This document shows positions 27,296 through 37,328 of a stretch of DNA of 64,000 nucleotides, piece by piece. Origin of the DNA: Blattabacterium cuenoti (GTDB lineage: Bacteria > Bacteroidota > Bacteroidia > Flavobacteriales > Blattabacteriaceae); contig NZ_CP059217.1 of the NCBI RefSeq assembly GCF_014252355.1, positions 227,273 to 291,272 on the forward strand, read 5' to 3'. Position numbers and translations under genes: made by a program. Position 1 is the first letter of the stretch, and the number at the start of each line of letters is the position of its first letter. A model generated the notes under the pieces. That model did not search any database, was not told the origin of the DNA, and saw only the letters and a program-made list of their open reading frames with translations.

Positions 27296-28250
27296 TATCA
27301 TTCTCAAAATAAATTCTTATATCATTAATTTTATAAATTAATATAGAAAGTCTTTCTATCCCTATTCCAAAAGCAAATCCTGAGTAAATTTCTGAATCAA
27401 TATTTACGTTTTTTAATACTTCTGGATCTATCATTCCACAACCCATAATTTCTATCCAACCCATTGTTTTTCCAAAATATATGTCCACTTCTGCACTTGG
27501 TTCTGTAAATGGAAAATATGAAGGGCGAAATCTGACTTTTGTTATATCACCAAAAATAGAATGTATTAAATATAGAATAGTTTGTTTCAAATCTAAAAAA
27601 GTAACTTTTTTATCGATATAAAATCCTTCCGCTTGGTGAAACATAAAATGAGAATGTGTAGATATTGTCTCATTTCTATATACTTTTCCTAAAGATATTA
27701 TTCTAAAAGGTGGAACATGTTTTTTCATATATCGTATTTGTACAGAAGATGTATGTGTTCTCAGTAAACTATTTATATGTTTATATAGGAAAAAAGTGTC
27801 TTGCATTTCTCTAGATGGATGTTCTGGTGGAATATTTAAAGCTGTAAAATTATGCCAATCATCTTCTATTTCAGGTCCTTCTACAACAGAAAATCCAATT
27901 TTAGAAAATAAATCTATGATTCTATGTATTAAAATAGATATAGGATGCATAGATCCTATTTGTTTATATGTCCCTGGTAAAGTTGGATCAAAATGAGGTA
28001 TCTTTTCTTTTTTTTGAAATTTTTTTAATTGTATTTTTTCTTTTACCTGTTTTTTTAAATTATTAATAATTTTTCCAAAATACTTTTTGTCTTGAATAGA
28101 AAAATTTTTTAATTTTTTAAATAATAAAGTTAAAATACCATTTTTTTTACCTAAAAATTTAATTCTAAATGATTCTAATTCAGAATCACTTTTTGCATCA
28201 AATACTTTGATTTCTTCTTTTATTTGTTCTATTTTTTGTTGTATTTCCAT
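27261..28250 (-). CDS. pheS: Phenylalanyl-tRNA synthetase alpha subunit
   Basis: PheS carries the class II catalytic core of the alpha2-beta2 PheRS. An N-terminal coiled-coil region (about residues 1-90) precedes motif 1. [22 protein letters not shown] (listed as adjoining motifs) and [11 protein letters not shown] are followed by SVQIRYM, motif 2 ([19 protein letters not shown]) and motif 3 ([14 protein letters not shown]). At 329 residues it is normal. The beta subunit is not in this window. It is divergent from cvpA. Confidence 0.96.
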   Translation of the reverse strand: MEIQQKIEQIKEEIKVFDAKSDSELESFRIKFLGKKNGILTLLFKKLKNFSIQDKKYFGKIINNLKKQVKEKIQLKKFQKKEKIPHFDPTLPGTYKQIGSMHPISILIHRIIDLFSKIGFSVVEGPEIEDDWHNFTALNIPPEHPSREMQDTFFLYKHINSLLRTHTSSVQIRYMKKHVPPFRIISLGKVYRNETISTHSHFMFHQAEGFYIDKKVTFLDLKQTILYLIHSIFGDITKVRFRPSYFPFTEPSAEVDIYFGKTMGWIEIMGCGMIDPEVLKNVNIDSEIYSGFAFGIGIERLSILIYKINDIRIYFENDINFLRHFQSDF

Positions 28251-28396
28251 ACATAAATAATATTCATGTAATCTTATTATATTATATTACTTGATTTACT
28301 GCTGAAGTGATACAAATAAATTATTTAAAATTATACATATTGCGAAATATTATATAAAATTTTTGAATTTATATTTATTTATGATATTTTTTTGAA

Positions 28397-28930
28397 ATGA
28401 ATAATATTACAGACATAATTATTGTATTAATATTTTTATATAGTGGATATTCTGGATATCAGAAAGGATTAATTGATCAACTATTTAAGTTTATTATACT
28501 ATTTATTATCCTATATAAAGGAATTATTGTTTTTCAGTTAGTTTCTAAAGTTGTTTCAGAATATGTTCTTCATAATCATGAACTTGTAAATAAAAATCAA
28601 TTATTATTTTATATTTATTCTATATATTTTTTGATGATAATATTTATATCTTTTTCAATTAAAAAAATAATAGAAATTTTATTAAAAACGACTTGTGGTC
28701 CTTTTATTAATAAAATATTAGGAAGTTTACTAGGAATTACAAACTCTTTTGTTTATATCTCTATATTAATTTCTTTTTTGAAAGAAATGAATAATAAAAT
28801 TCATTTCATTCCTTATAAATATTTTCACAAATTCTTCTTTGAAGAAGAATTTCAATATATTTTCTTGATATTTAAAAATGTTTTTATATTTTTTTTAAAA
28901 AAAATGGCAGCATTGTATGATATACTTTAA
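28397..28930 (+). CDS. cvpA: CvpA family membrane protein
   Basis: The 177-residue protein has four hydrophobic segments and begins TDIIIVLIFLYSGYSGYQKG, the CvpA pattern in which the first helix is followed by a glycine- and lysine-containing turn. A GSLLGITNSFVYIS block matches the last conserved helices. CvpA was named for colicin V production, but its role elsewhere is unclear. Placement divergent from pheS is usual in Flavobacteriia. A 14-bp palindrome (ATACTTTAAAGTAT, 28922-28935) spans its stop codon. Confidence 0.8.
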   Translation: MNNITDIIIVLIFLYSGYSGYQKGLIDQLFKFIILFIILYKGIIVFQLVSKVVSEYVLHNHELVNKNQLLFYIYSIYFLMIIFISFSIKKIIEILLKTTCGPFINKILGSLLGITNSFVYISILISFLKEMNNKIHFIPYKYFHKFFFEEEFQYIFLIFKNVFIFFLKKMAALYDIL

Positions 28931-29115
28931 AGTATGGTATGTTGAAATAATAAATAAATTGACAATAAAATCTTTTTACTTTACTAACATCATAGTATTA
29001 TATTAGTTACATCATCTGTGTATTAGTATTAATTATTATAATCAATTTGTTTTATATGTTGTATGTAGTACTATGTAGTAGTATGTAGTATGTAACAAAT
29101 AGAATTAATCATGAT

Positions 29116-30810
29116 TTATAAAATTTCATAATATTTTTTTAAAGTTGTTTCTAAAGTAAAATTTCCATTTTTAAGAATCGTTGTTTTTTCCATAACTGTT
29201 TTATCTGATGTTTTTTGAGAAGTTTTATAACTTTTATAAAAAACAAATGTTATTAAACATAAAAAAAATATCATTGCCCATTCTTTTAAAAAATCTAAAA
29301 TAGTAGCCGTAATACCAGACATTGTAAATGCAATTAATCCAGTTAGAAACCAGCCTCTTATAACTTTTAAAACTCCTGAAACCCTGTATACTGCAGTTTA
29401 TATATCCCAAGCTATATCTGAAAGCGATGTTCCCATAGAAACCATGAAAGTAACAAAAGTAGTAGATAGTGGAAGTTTATGAACAGTAGCTATATAAATA
29501 AGTATACTTGATATGGTTAAATTTGAAGAAGCTATTACTAGATCAAAGGCAATACTGTCATCTTTTTGTATTTTTTGTTTAAAATTTTTTTCTATTTTAA
29601 CTAAAAACCGTTTGGAAAATAAATTGAAAAATTTATTTCCAACGAATAAAAAAAATCGAACAATTTTTCTAGACATAACAAAATTTGACAAAAAAGTGTC
29701 ATGGTCATGTTCTTCATGTTTTCTGCTTAAATTAAGTTCTGTGCTAGAAATTTTTTTAGTTGTTGTAGAAACCCAAAGTGTTAATATCATAATAATTCCT
29801 GAACAAATTAAAATTAAAGAAGGAACAGGAACTTTTCCAGATAAACTTGTCATATGTAATTTTTCCGCTGGAGGACAACCTGCTGATGTCCATATGTTGT
29901 AAGACTGAATACTCGCTATAGGTATTCCGATAAAATTTACTATATCATTTCCTGAAAAAGCCATTGATAAAGAAAATATCTCATATAATACAACAAATTT
30001 TAAAATGTTATATCCTAATAAAGAAACCAATAGCTTTGATCCCAATAGACATATAAAAAATAACAATAACAAAACAAGATAAAAATGATGATGTATACAC
30101 ATGATCAAAGGATGTATCAATAAAGAAAATTTTGTTAAATGCTCTTCCATCACTTTATGTATTACTTTAAAAATATGTCATAATACTCAATGAAATAGCA
30201 GACCATATCATATAACTCCTATACATGGTAATTTACTTTTATATTCAAAGCTGAATAAAAAACGAATAAAATAGTGAATTAATGAACCAGAAGTAAAAGA
30301 AATTAAAATAGATAAAAAAATTACTATTCCAATTTGAAGTGTTTTTTCTGCTTTAATATAATGACTTAAATGATGTAACGGTTCATTACATAATGGAGAA
30401 TACATTTTAATTATTGCTATACTCAATGCACCTCCTAATAAACAAAACACCATTGATACTGTGGTAGAAGATGTTGGTAATTGGTAATCCTAAAGTATTA
30501 AAAATATACAATAATATGATATCTGAAATCATGACAGCTAGAAAAATCAAAATTAGATCAGATAAATAAAAATAAGAAGGATCAAAAACTCCTTTTCTTG
30601 CTACTTACATCATTCCGCTACGCTAGACAAAAAAGAACCAAACAATAATATTCCCAAGTTAGCAAATATCATAATAGTTTTTCTAGAAGCTACTTTAGAT
30701 CCAAGAGCAGAATTTAGAAAATTGACTGCATCATTAATTAAACCAACAATAAGATCAAAAATAGATAAAATAAACAAAATCACTATAATTAATGGATAAA
30801 AAAGTTTCAT
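29116..30810 (-). pseudogene. pit: Decayed Pit-type inorganic phosphate permease
   Basis: Fragments of one Pit phosphate transporter lie in order. They are DLIVGLINDAVNFLNSALGS with SRKTIMI (30610-30810), VARKGVFDPSYF, TVSMVFCLLGGALSIA (30208-30453), AFSGNDIVNFIGIPIA and LPLSTTFVTFMVSMGTSLSD (29398-30153), and AVYRVSGVL to the end at 29116. The lesions seen are a TAGCG duplication (30616-30625), a Glu-to-TAA nonsense (30605-30607), a TTACCAA duplication (30474-30487), an ATATG duplication (30204-30213), a one-base indel near 30169-30173 and a nonsense TAA (29398-29400). Undoing them restores family sequence at each junction. Preservation between the lesions is high, so inactivation looks recent. 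Confidence 0.92.
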
Positions 30811-30864
30811 AATAAAAATGAATAATTATATCAAACAAATTATATATTTATTTATGAAAAATTT

Positions 30865-31452
30865 TTACAATTCTTTTAAAGATTCCTTGATAATATTTTC
30901 TAAATCCAATTTTGGATTTTTATTTATAACATGATCCAAAACTTTTTTAGAGTCTTTATGAGAAAACCCAAGTGTTATTAAAGCTCTTAAAGCTTCTTGT
31001 TGTTTGTATTGATATTCATTTTTTGTATTTTGAGTAATAATAACTGGGTCCATTTTATCTTTAAGTTCTATAATTATTCTTTTTGCAGTTTTATTTCCAA
31101 TTCCTTTAATTTTTATAAATACTTCTGGATCCTCTTTATATATAGATTGTTCTATTTCATTTGGAGTTAAGTAAGATAATAAATTTATAGCTGAACTTGG
31201 CCCTATTCCATTCACTGAAATTAAATGTGAGAACATTTTTCTTTCTATTTTATCAAAAAAACCGTACAATAACTGTTTATGTTCTTTCGTAAACAGATAA
31301 GTATATATGATAATTTCTTTCCCATTTTTTTGTTCTGACAAAGAATAATAAGTATATACAGATATATATATATAATATCCAACTCCGTTACAATCTATAA
31401 TTAAATTAGATTGATTTTTTTCTATTAATTTTCCTCTTAAATGTGTTATCAC
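30865..31452 (-). CDS. ruvA: Holliday junction DNA helicase subunit RuvA
   Basis: RuvA binds four-way junctions and guides RuvB-driven branch migration. The GTG at 31452 is chosen as start because it gives MITHLRGKLIEK, the usual RuvA beginning; a TTG at 31467 would add five residues. DCNGVGYYI follows, and helix-hairpin-helix motifs are seen as SVNGIGPSSAINLL and IKGIGNKTAKRIIIEL. The C-terminal domain III (ALRALITLGF) is present. At 195 residues it is full size. No ruvB is in this window. Confidence 0.94.
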   Translation of the reverse strand: MITHLRGKLIEKNQSNLIIDCNGVGYYIYISVYTYYSLSEQKNGKEIIIYTYLFTKEHKQLLYGFFDKIERKMFSHLISVNGIGPSSAINLLSYLTPNEIEQSIYKEDPEVFIKIKGIGNKTAKRIIIELKDKMDPVIITQNTKNEYQYKQQEALRALITLGFSHKDSKKVLDHVINKNPKLDLENIIKESLKEL

Positions 31453-31492
31453 TGTAATATTTTTCAAACATAAACAATGAAAAATTTTTTAT

Positions 31493-32836
31493 TTATTTTT
31501 TTATAAATAAAATTGTTATTGGAACTCCTATAAAATCAAAATGATATCGTATTTTTTTTTCAGTAAATCTTTTGTAAGATTGTTTTATTAAATGTGGATA
31601 ATTAGAGAAAAAAATAAATTTAGGAGTAGCAGACGTTGTGGATTGAGTACAATATTTAATGTAAATCCTTTTTTGTTTTATAGAAGGTGGTGGATATTTT
31701 TTTAGAATTGGTAACATGATATTATTTAACATATTTATTTTTAATTGTTTTTTACGCATTTCTAAAATGCGTTGAGCTATAGGAAATATATTAGATAATC
31801 CATCTCTATTTTTTGCAGAAATAAATAAAATTGGAACATTATAAAATGGGGAAATTTTGTGTCTAATGAAAATTTCTAAATTTTTCATAAAAAAATAATA
31901 ATTATTTTGGTTTTTTAATAAATCACATTTATTAATAAGAATAATTATTCCTTTCTTATTTTTTTCCACTAACCTAAATAAGTTACTATCCTGAGATTCC
32001 CATCCTTGCATGGCATCTATCAGAAGAAAACATATATCTGTATATTCAATCGTTTTGATAGTCCTTATCATAGAATAAAAATCTAAACTGTCAACAATTT
32101 TAGATCTTTTTCTTACTCCTGGGGTATCTACTAACATACAATTATATTTTTGAGAAAAAACATCTAAACTATCTCTAGTAGTTCCAGAACAAGGAGTAAC
32201 TATATTATGATATTTTTCTAAAAAAGAATTAATTAATGTAGATTTTCCCACATTTGGACGACCTATAATAGCAAAATTTGGAATGGTTAATTTATTTTCT
32301 TGAATTTTATTATTATATTTTTCTAAATATATTTCTATTAACTTTTCTAATAATTCTCCTATTCCACTTCCATTGATAGAAGATATACAGCAATAAGAAA
32401 CAAATCCTAAACGAAAAAAATCTGTATCAGAATACATATTTTTTCCTTTATCTACTTTATTTACTACTAATACAATTGATTTATTACTTTTTCTTAACAA
32501 TTGTGAAATTACAATATCAGTATCTAAAATTCCAATTGTGATATCAACTACAAATAAGACTACATCAGATTCTTGAATTGCTATTAATATTTGTTTTTTA
32601 ATTTCTGTTTGAAGTAGTACATTTAAAAATTTTTTATCATGACTATCTTTATCTGTATATCCACCAGTATCTATGATAGAAAAAATAATTCCATTCCATT
32701 GCAATTTTCCATAAACTCTATCTCTTGTAACTCCACTATTTGCATGTACTACTGATTTTTTTCTTCCCACAAGACGATTGAATAATGTAGATTTTCCTAC
32801 ATTTGGACGTCCAACTATCGATACCACATAACTCAT
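31493..32836 (-). CDS. der: Ribosome assembly GTPase Der (EngA)
   Basis: Der has two tandem G domains and acts in 50S maturation. The first P-loop GRPNVGKST is at residues 8-16 with DTGGYTDKD and NKVDKG. The second P-loop, again GRPNVGKST, is near residue 191 with DTPGVRKRS and NKCDLL. A KH-like C-terminal domain closes the 447-residue protein (KKYPPPSIKQKRIYIKY). It lies 40 bp upstream of ruvA on the minus strand. Confidence 0.97.
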   Translation of the reverse strand: MSYVVSIVGRPNVGKSTLFNRLVGRKKSVVHANSGVTRDRVYGKLQWNGIIFSIIDTGGYTDKDSHDKKFLNVLLQTEIKKQILIAIQESDVVLFVVDITIGILDTDIVISQLLRKSNKSIVLVVNKVDKGKNMYSDTDFFRLGFVSYCCISSINGSGIGELLEKLIEIYLEKYNNKIQENKLTIPNFAIIGRPNVGKSTLINSFLEKYHNIVTPCSGTTRDSLDVFSQKYNCMLVDTPGVRKRSKIVDSLDFYSMIRTIKTIEYTDICFLLIDAMQGWESQDSNLFRLVEKNKKGIIILINKCDLLKNQNNYYFFMKNLEIFIRHKISPFYNVPILFISAKNRDGLSNIFPIAQRILEMRKKQLKINMLNNIMLPILKKYPPPSIKQKRIYIKYCTQSTTSATPKFIFFSNYPHLIKQSYKRFTEKKIRYHFDFIGVPITILFIKK

Positions 32837-32962
32837 TTATGATAATAATTAATTTACATACAATCCATAAAATTATATTTTTTTTATTTATTAGTTTTAA
32901 TGATTTGATTCATTCATGTTTTATCTTTTTATCAAAGTGTATTATATTTAAATCAAAAAATA

Positions 32963-33616
32963 ATGCGTATAGATATTGTTAGTATTTTTCCTAGATTATT
33001 TAATGAATTTTTATACAATTTTCCTGTTAAAAAAGCAATTCATAAAGGACTTTTAGAAGTTCATGTTCATGACTTACGTAAATATGGCATAGGCAATAAA
33101 AAAAAAGTAGATGATTATCCATATGGAGGAGGTGGAGGAATGGTATTAAAAATAGAACCTGTATATCAATGTTTTAATACACTTTTATCAGAACGACATT
33201 ATGATGAAACCATTTTTATGACTCCAGATGGCAAGTGTTTTACACAAGAATACGCCGAACAGTTAACCAATACAACGAACTTATTAATTCTTTGCGGTCG
33301 TTACAAAGGAGTTGATCAAAGAATTATAGATCATTTAATATCTAAAGAAATATCCATAGGGCCTTATATTTTATCTGGTGGAGAATTAGCAGCAGCTGTT
33401 ATTGTTGAATCTATAACTAGGCTTTTACCTGGAGTATTGAATAATTCAAATTCTATTGTTGGGGGCAGCACTTATACGACGACGTATCCTATTTATACCC
33501 GTCCATGTATTTATAAAGGCTGGACTGTTCCACAAATACTTTTGTCGGGAAATCATATCAAAATTAAAAATTGGCGAAGAATTAATTCAAAAAATCAAGA
33601 TAAAAAATTCATATAA
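32963..33616 (+). CDS. trmD: tRNA (guanine-37-N1)-methyltransferase, with an abnormal catalytic segment
   Basis: TrmD methylates G37 next to the anticodon to prevent frameshifting. The N-terminal knot domain is recognisable: IDIVSIFPRLF, YPYGGGGGM, LILCGRYKGVDQRI and LSGGELAAAVIVESITRLLPGVL. Two places are odd. Pro134 stands where SIGDY is usual. Residues 164-173 (SIVGGSTYTT) replace the segment that normally contains DSF, with the aspartate used as general base. The matching DNA (about 33460-33487) is unusually GC-rich and holds an ACG triplet repeat. The C-terminus is also short. The frame is intact; activity is doubtful. Confidence 0.88.
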   Translation: MRIDIVSIFPRLFNEFLYNFPVKKAIHKGLLEVHVHDLRKYGIGNKKKVDDYPYGGGGGMVLKIEPVYQCFNTLLSERHYDETIFMTPDGKCFTQEYAEQLTNTTNLLILCGRYKGVDQRIIDHLISKEISIGPYILSGGELAAAVIVESITRLLPGVLNNSNSIVGGSTYTTTYPIYTRPCIYKGWTVPQILLSGNHIKIKNWRRINSKNQDKKFI

Positions 33617-33971
33617 TATATTTTATTTGGTTTATTATATTTTCGATTTTTTACATTTTTACACGTCCCATTTGAGCATCATATAATACTACTATACCAT
33701 TGTAATTTAATGTTTTGCAAAACATAATAATATTGTAAGTTTTTTATGTGTTAAGCTTTATTTTATGTCAAAGTTTAACCTAACCATACATACATAACCA
33801 GCAAGCAGCATATCATACTAAAGTATTTTTTATACTAAACTTTATCATGGATGTATGATTGTTTATTTACCAAATTTTCACCTTATAACATGTTTTATAT
33901 CTATATTTATTGTAAAACTATAATTTTTTGTTAAACAAAATAATAAAACTTTATAATCAAATTCATATAAT
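33617..33971. other. Gene-free interval upstream of gyrB
   Basis: These 355 bases hold no open frame of note and no tRNA or other RNA gene that could be recognised. A small palindrome ATACTAAAGTAT lies at 33815-33826 and short repeats of CATA occur near 33785-33795. The promoter of gyrB is presumably within the AT-rich part just before 33972, but no clear consensus was found. Confidence 0.6.
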
Positions 33972-35909
33972 ATGATCAAAAGGACAGATTATACGGCAGA
34001 TAGTATACAATCATTAGAAGGTATTGAACATATCAGAATGAGACCTTCTATGTATATAGGAGATATTGGAACTAGAGGATTACATCATTTAGTGTACGAA
34101 TTAATAGATAATTCTGTCGATGAGTCATTAGCCGGATTTTGCAATAAAATATGGGTTACTATTCATAACAATGGATTTATTACAGTTTTAGATAATGGAC
34201 GTGGAATTCCAATTGATATTCACAAAAAAGAAGGTAAATCTGCATTAGAAGTAGTTATGACTAAAATTGGAGCAGGAGGAAAATTTGATAAAAATTCTTA
34301 TAAAGTATCTGGAGGATTACATGGAGTAGGAATTTCTTGTGTCAATGCGTTATCCACCAATTTGATTGCTACCGTTTATCGTCATGGAAAAATATATCAA
34401 CAAGAGTATTTTAAAGGGAATCCTACTGGACAAGTAAAATGTCTAGGAGAAACTAAGATGCAAGGTACAAAAATACATTATATAGCGGATATATCTATTT
34501 TTACAACTTCAACATATAATTATGATTATATATCTAATCGTTTGCAAGAATTAGCTTTCTTAAATAAAGGATTACATTTATTCTTAAAAGATGAACGAAA
34601 AGATAATAATAAAAACCAAAAGAGTCAATATTTTTTTTCTAAAAATGGATTAAAAGAATACTTAACTCTTTTAGAAAAAGATAAAATATCATTAAATAAA
34701 AACATTATTTTAATTGAAGAAAAAAAAGACAATTCTATGATAGAAATTGCTATGCAATATAACAATTCTTTCAAAGAACGAATTTTTTCTTATGTAAATA
34801 ATATAAATACTTATGAAGGTGGAACTCATATTACCGGGTTTAGAAGAGCTTTAACAAGAACTTTAAAAAAATTTTTAGATTATACTATTACTACAAAAGA
34901 AAAAGATAAATTAGAATGGGTTGGAGAGGATTGTAGAGAAGGACTTACCGCAATTATTTCTATAAGAGTTGTAGAACCTCAATTTGAGGGGCAAACCAAA
35001 ACAAAATTAAGTAACCATGAAATTGGAGGAATTGTAGATAAGATTGTTGGAGAAAAGTTAAATAACTTTTTAGAAGAACATCCGAATGATAGAAAAAAAA
35101 TTCTTGATAAAATTTTGTTATCTGCTAAATCACGTCAAGCTGCAAAGAAAGCTCGTGAATTGATACAAAATAAGATACCAATACAACAAACTTGCATACT
35201 TCCAGGCAAATTAGCAGATTGTACTTTTAATGATCCAGATAACAGTGAAATTTATTTGGTAGAAGGAGATTCTGCAGGTGGCACTGCTAAACAAGGAAGA
35301 GATAGAAATTTTCAAGCTATTTTACCTTTGAGAGGAAAGATTATTAATGTTGAAAAATCTTCTGCATATAAAATCTTTGAAAATGAAGAAATTAAAAATA
35401 TATTTATATCTTTAGGAGTTACAATGGAAACAGAAGACAACAAAAATATTTTAAATATTCAAAAATTGAGATATAAAAAAATAATTATTATGACAGATGC
35501 AGATATAGATGGTAGTCATATTTCTACTCTAATTTTGACGTTATTTTTTAGGTATATGAAACCTTTGATCGAAAAAGGATATATTTATATTGCAACACCT
35601 CCATTGTATTTAATCAGAAAAGGAAGACATATTAAATATGCTTGGAATGAACAAGACCGTGTTAACATTATAAATAATTTAGGAGGCTCAAAACGTGTTA
35701 ACGTACAAAGATATAAAGGATTAGGAGAAATGAATGCAGAACAACTTTGGGAAACTACAATGAATCCAGAAAAAAGAACTTTACGAAAAGTTTGTATAAA
35801 CAATATATTAGAAGCAAACCAAATCTTCTCTATTCTTATGGGAGAATCAGTTCCGCCAAGAAGAGATTTTATAGAACATAATGCAAAATTTGCCAAAATA
35901 GACATATAA
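33972..35909 (+). CDS. gyrB: DNA gyrase subunit B
   Basis: GyrB is the ATPase subunit that powers negative supercoiling. The GHKL domain has RMRPSMYIGD, ELIDNSVDESLAG, DNGRGIPIDIH and SGGLHGVG. The TOPRIM domain has EGDSAGGTAKQGRDR near residue 427 and the metal site MTDADIDGSHI near 507. The C-terminus has QRYKGLGEMNAEQLWETTM. The 645-residue size and lack of the long proteobacterial insertion are normal for Bacteroidetes. ParE is the main alternative, but the sequence fits GyrB better. Confidence 0.94.
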   Translation: MIKRTDYTADSIQSLEGIEHIRMRPSMYIGDIGTRGLHHLVYELIDNSVDESLAGFCNKIWVTIHNNGFITVLDNGRGIPIDIHKKEGKSALEVVMTKIGAGGKFDKNSYKVSGGLHGVGISCVNALSTNLIATVYRHGKIYQQEYFKGNPTGQVKCLGETKMQGTKIHYIADISIFTTSTYNYDYISNRLQELAFLNKGLHLFLKDERKDNNKNQKSQYFFSKNGLKEYLTLLEKDKISLNKNIILIEEKKDNSMIEIAMQYNNSFKERIFSYVNNINTYEGGTHITGFRRALTRTLKKFLDYTITTKEKDKLEWVGEDCREGLTAIISIRVVEPQFEGQTKTKLSNHEIGGIVDKIVGEKLNNFLEEHPNDRKKILDKILLSAKSRQAAKKARELIQNKIPIQQTCILPGKLADCTFNDPDNSEIYLVEGDSAGGTAKQGRDRNFQAILPLRGKIINVEKSSAYKIFENEEIKNIFISLGVTMETEDNKNILNIQKLRYKKIIIMTDADIDGSHISTLILTLFFRYMKPLIEKGYIYIATPPLYLIRKGRHIKYAWNEQDRVNIINNLGGSKRVNVQRYKGLGEMNAEQLWETTMNPEKRTLRKVCINNILEANQIFSILMGESVPPRRDFIEHNAKFAKIDI

Positions 35910-35950
35910 TTTATAATTGATGTTATACAGTCATACAATTAATTTCATTA

Positions 35951-36766
35951 ATGAATTATATTCAATCCATACTTTTAGGGTTTATTGAAGGTGTAACTGA
36001 ATTTTTACCAATTTCTTCTACAGGACATATGATTTTTATTGCTGATATGATGGGGATTTTAGGAAAAAAAGTTACTAATTTATTTTTAATTTCTGTTCAA
36101 TTTGGAGCTATTTTGTCTGTTATTGTGTTTTATAGAAAAAAAATTGTATTGAAAAAATTGAATTTTTATATAAAAATTTTTATAGCATGTTTACCGATAG
36201 TATTTTGTGGATTGATTGTGAATCATCAAAATATATTATTATTTGACAAAACAATGTTAGTATCAATTTCTATGATTTTAGGAGGCATAATTATTTTACA
36301 AGTTGATAATTATTATAATAAAAAAATATTAAAAAATAAAAATATTACTTATTTTCAATCTTTTGTAATTGGATTAATCCAATGTTTTGCAATTATTCCA
36401 GGTATATCTAGAAGTGCTACTACTATAATTACTTGTATGTTACAAAATATTAATAAAATACAGTCTATTGAATTTTCTCTATTCTTGTCTATTCCTATCA
36501 TTATCATTGCAACATGCAAAAATTTATTAGATTATTTTTTACAAATCAATTATTTTATTTATCCATTTGAACTACATATTTATCCTTTATATTTTGATTA
36601 CGAAGAAATAAAATTTTTAATAATTGGAATCATAGTATCTTTTGTCACTGGACTTTGTGCAATCAGATGGGGTGTAGAATTTATGAAAAAACATAGTTTA
36701 AAATTTTTCGGATATTATAGAATTCTTTTTGGTTTTATTTTTATGTTGTATTTGATTTTTTATTAA
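35951..36766 (+). CDS. uppP: Undecaprenyl-diphosphatase (BacA family)
   Basis: UppP regenerates undecaprenyl phosphate, the lipid carrier of peptidoglycan precursors, and so serves the mraY and murG steps encoded here. Its seven or eight membrane segments carry the two conserved blocks GFIEGVTEFLPISSTGHM (residues 10-27) and IPGISRSATTI near residue 155. At 271 residues it is complete. The 3' end overlaps the convergent rpsP gene by 26 bp. Confidence 0.96.
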   Translation: MNYIQSILLGFIEGVTEFLPISSTGHMIFIADMMGILGKKVTNLFLISVQFGAILSVIVFYRKKIVLKKLNFYIKIFIACLPIVFCGLIVNHQNILLFDKTMLVSISMILGGIIILQVDNYYNKKILKNKNITYFQSFVIGLIQCFAIIPGISRSATTIITCMLQNINKIQSIEFSLFLSIPIIIIATCKNLLDYFLQINYFIYPFELHIYPLYFDYEEIKFLIIGIIVSFVTGLCAIRWGVEFMKKHSLKFFGYYRILFGFIFMLYLIFY

Positions 36767-37091
36767 CCAACCATACATTAAATTTTTGATTTGCTTCTTC
36801 ATTAGTTAATCCCCCTTTCTTAACTCCCTCTAACAAATGTTTTTTAAACAGAACTCCATTTTTTCTAAAAATTGATTTTACTGTATCTGTTGGTTGAGCT
36901 CCTTTGACTAACCATGATATAGATTTATTAATATTTAATATTGCATGGTTATGTTCTTCTTTATGTGGATTATAATTTCCTAATTTTTCAATAAATTTTC
37001 CATCTCTTGGAGAACGAGAATTAGCTACCACTATATGATAAATTGGTTTGTGTTTTTTACCAATTCTTTTTAAACGAATTTTCAATGACAT
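36741..37091 (-). CDS. rpsP: 30S ribosomal protein S16
   Basis: bS16 is an assembly protein of the 30S 5' domain. MSLKIRLKRIGKKHKPIYHI is the standard N-terminus, and VVANSRSPRDGKFIEKLGNYNP follows as the family signature (adjoining blocks). The C-terminal 35 residues or so form a basic extension containing GLTNEEANQKFNVW. At 116 residues it is longer than the E. coli protein but short for Bacteroidetes. An (AAT) triplet run lies at its 5' side (about 37106-37120). Confidence 0.96.
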   Translation of the reverse strand: MSLKIRLKRIGKKHKPIYHIVVANSRSPRDGKFIEKLGNYNPHKEEHNHAILNINKSISWLVKGAQPTDTVKSIFRKNGVLFKKHLLEGVKKGGLTNEEANQKFNVWLVNKKSNTT

Positions 37092-37202
37092 AATAAAATT
37101 AAAAAATAATAATAATAATAAATCAACATGTATATTGATTTCATATTATATAAAATTATGCAGAATTATCATGTAAAAAAAATAATCTATATTTACACAG
37201 AT

Positions 37203-37273
37203 ATAGACCCGTTGTGTAAAGGAAGCACAGCAGATTTTGGTTCTGTTAGTTGGGGTTCGATTCCCTACGGGTC
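37203..37273 (+). tRNA. trnQ: tRNA-Gln (anticodon TTG)
   Basis: The acceptor stem AGACCCG pairs with CGGGTCT (37266-37272) at all seven positions. The D stem GTG/CAC, the anticodon stem GCAGA/TCTGT with loop TTTTGGT, and the T arm TGGGG/CCCTA around TTCGATT are all formed. The anticodon at 37235-37237 is TTG. No CCA is encoded. The gene stands between rpsP (minus strand) and the symporter gene. Confidence 0.93.
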
Positions 37274-37328
37274 TGTTACTGTAATACTTGATTTTGTTAA
37301 ATCATCCTGATTTTGAATTTTTTACAAA

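Noticed and set aside
28960-29010. Sigma-70-like promoter TTGACA after cvpA
   Set aside because: No + strand gene follows, and Bacteroidetes promoters use a different consensus; likely chance.
30150-30230. TGA read as tryptophan: three in-frame TGA codons in the pit region
   Set aside because: Removing a 5-bp duplication (30204-30213) moves the reading into a frame giving IWSAISLSIMTYF, without TGA. Tryptophan is coded by TGG in intact genes here.
33456-33686. 76-codon open frame over the end of trmD, as a sign of frameshift
   Set aside because: Reading any shifted frame through 33450-33500 does not restore the missing DSF segment, and YPIYTRP follows in the original frame.
37128-37310. 60-codon + strand open frame
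   Set aside because: It overlaps a well-formed tRNA-Gln gene (37203-37273) and has no family match.
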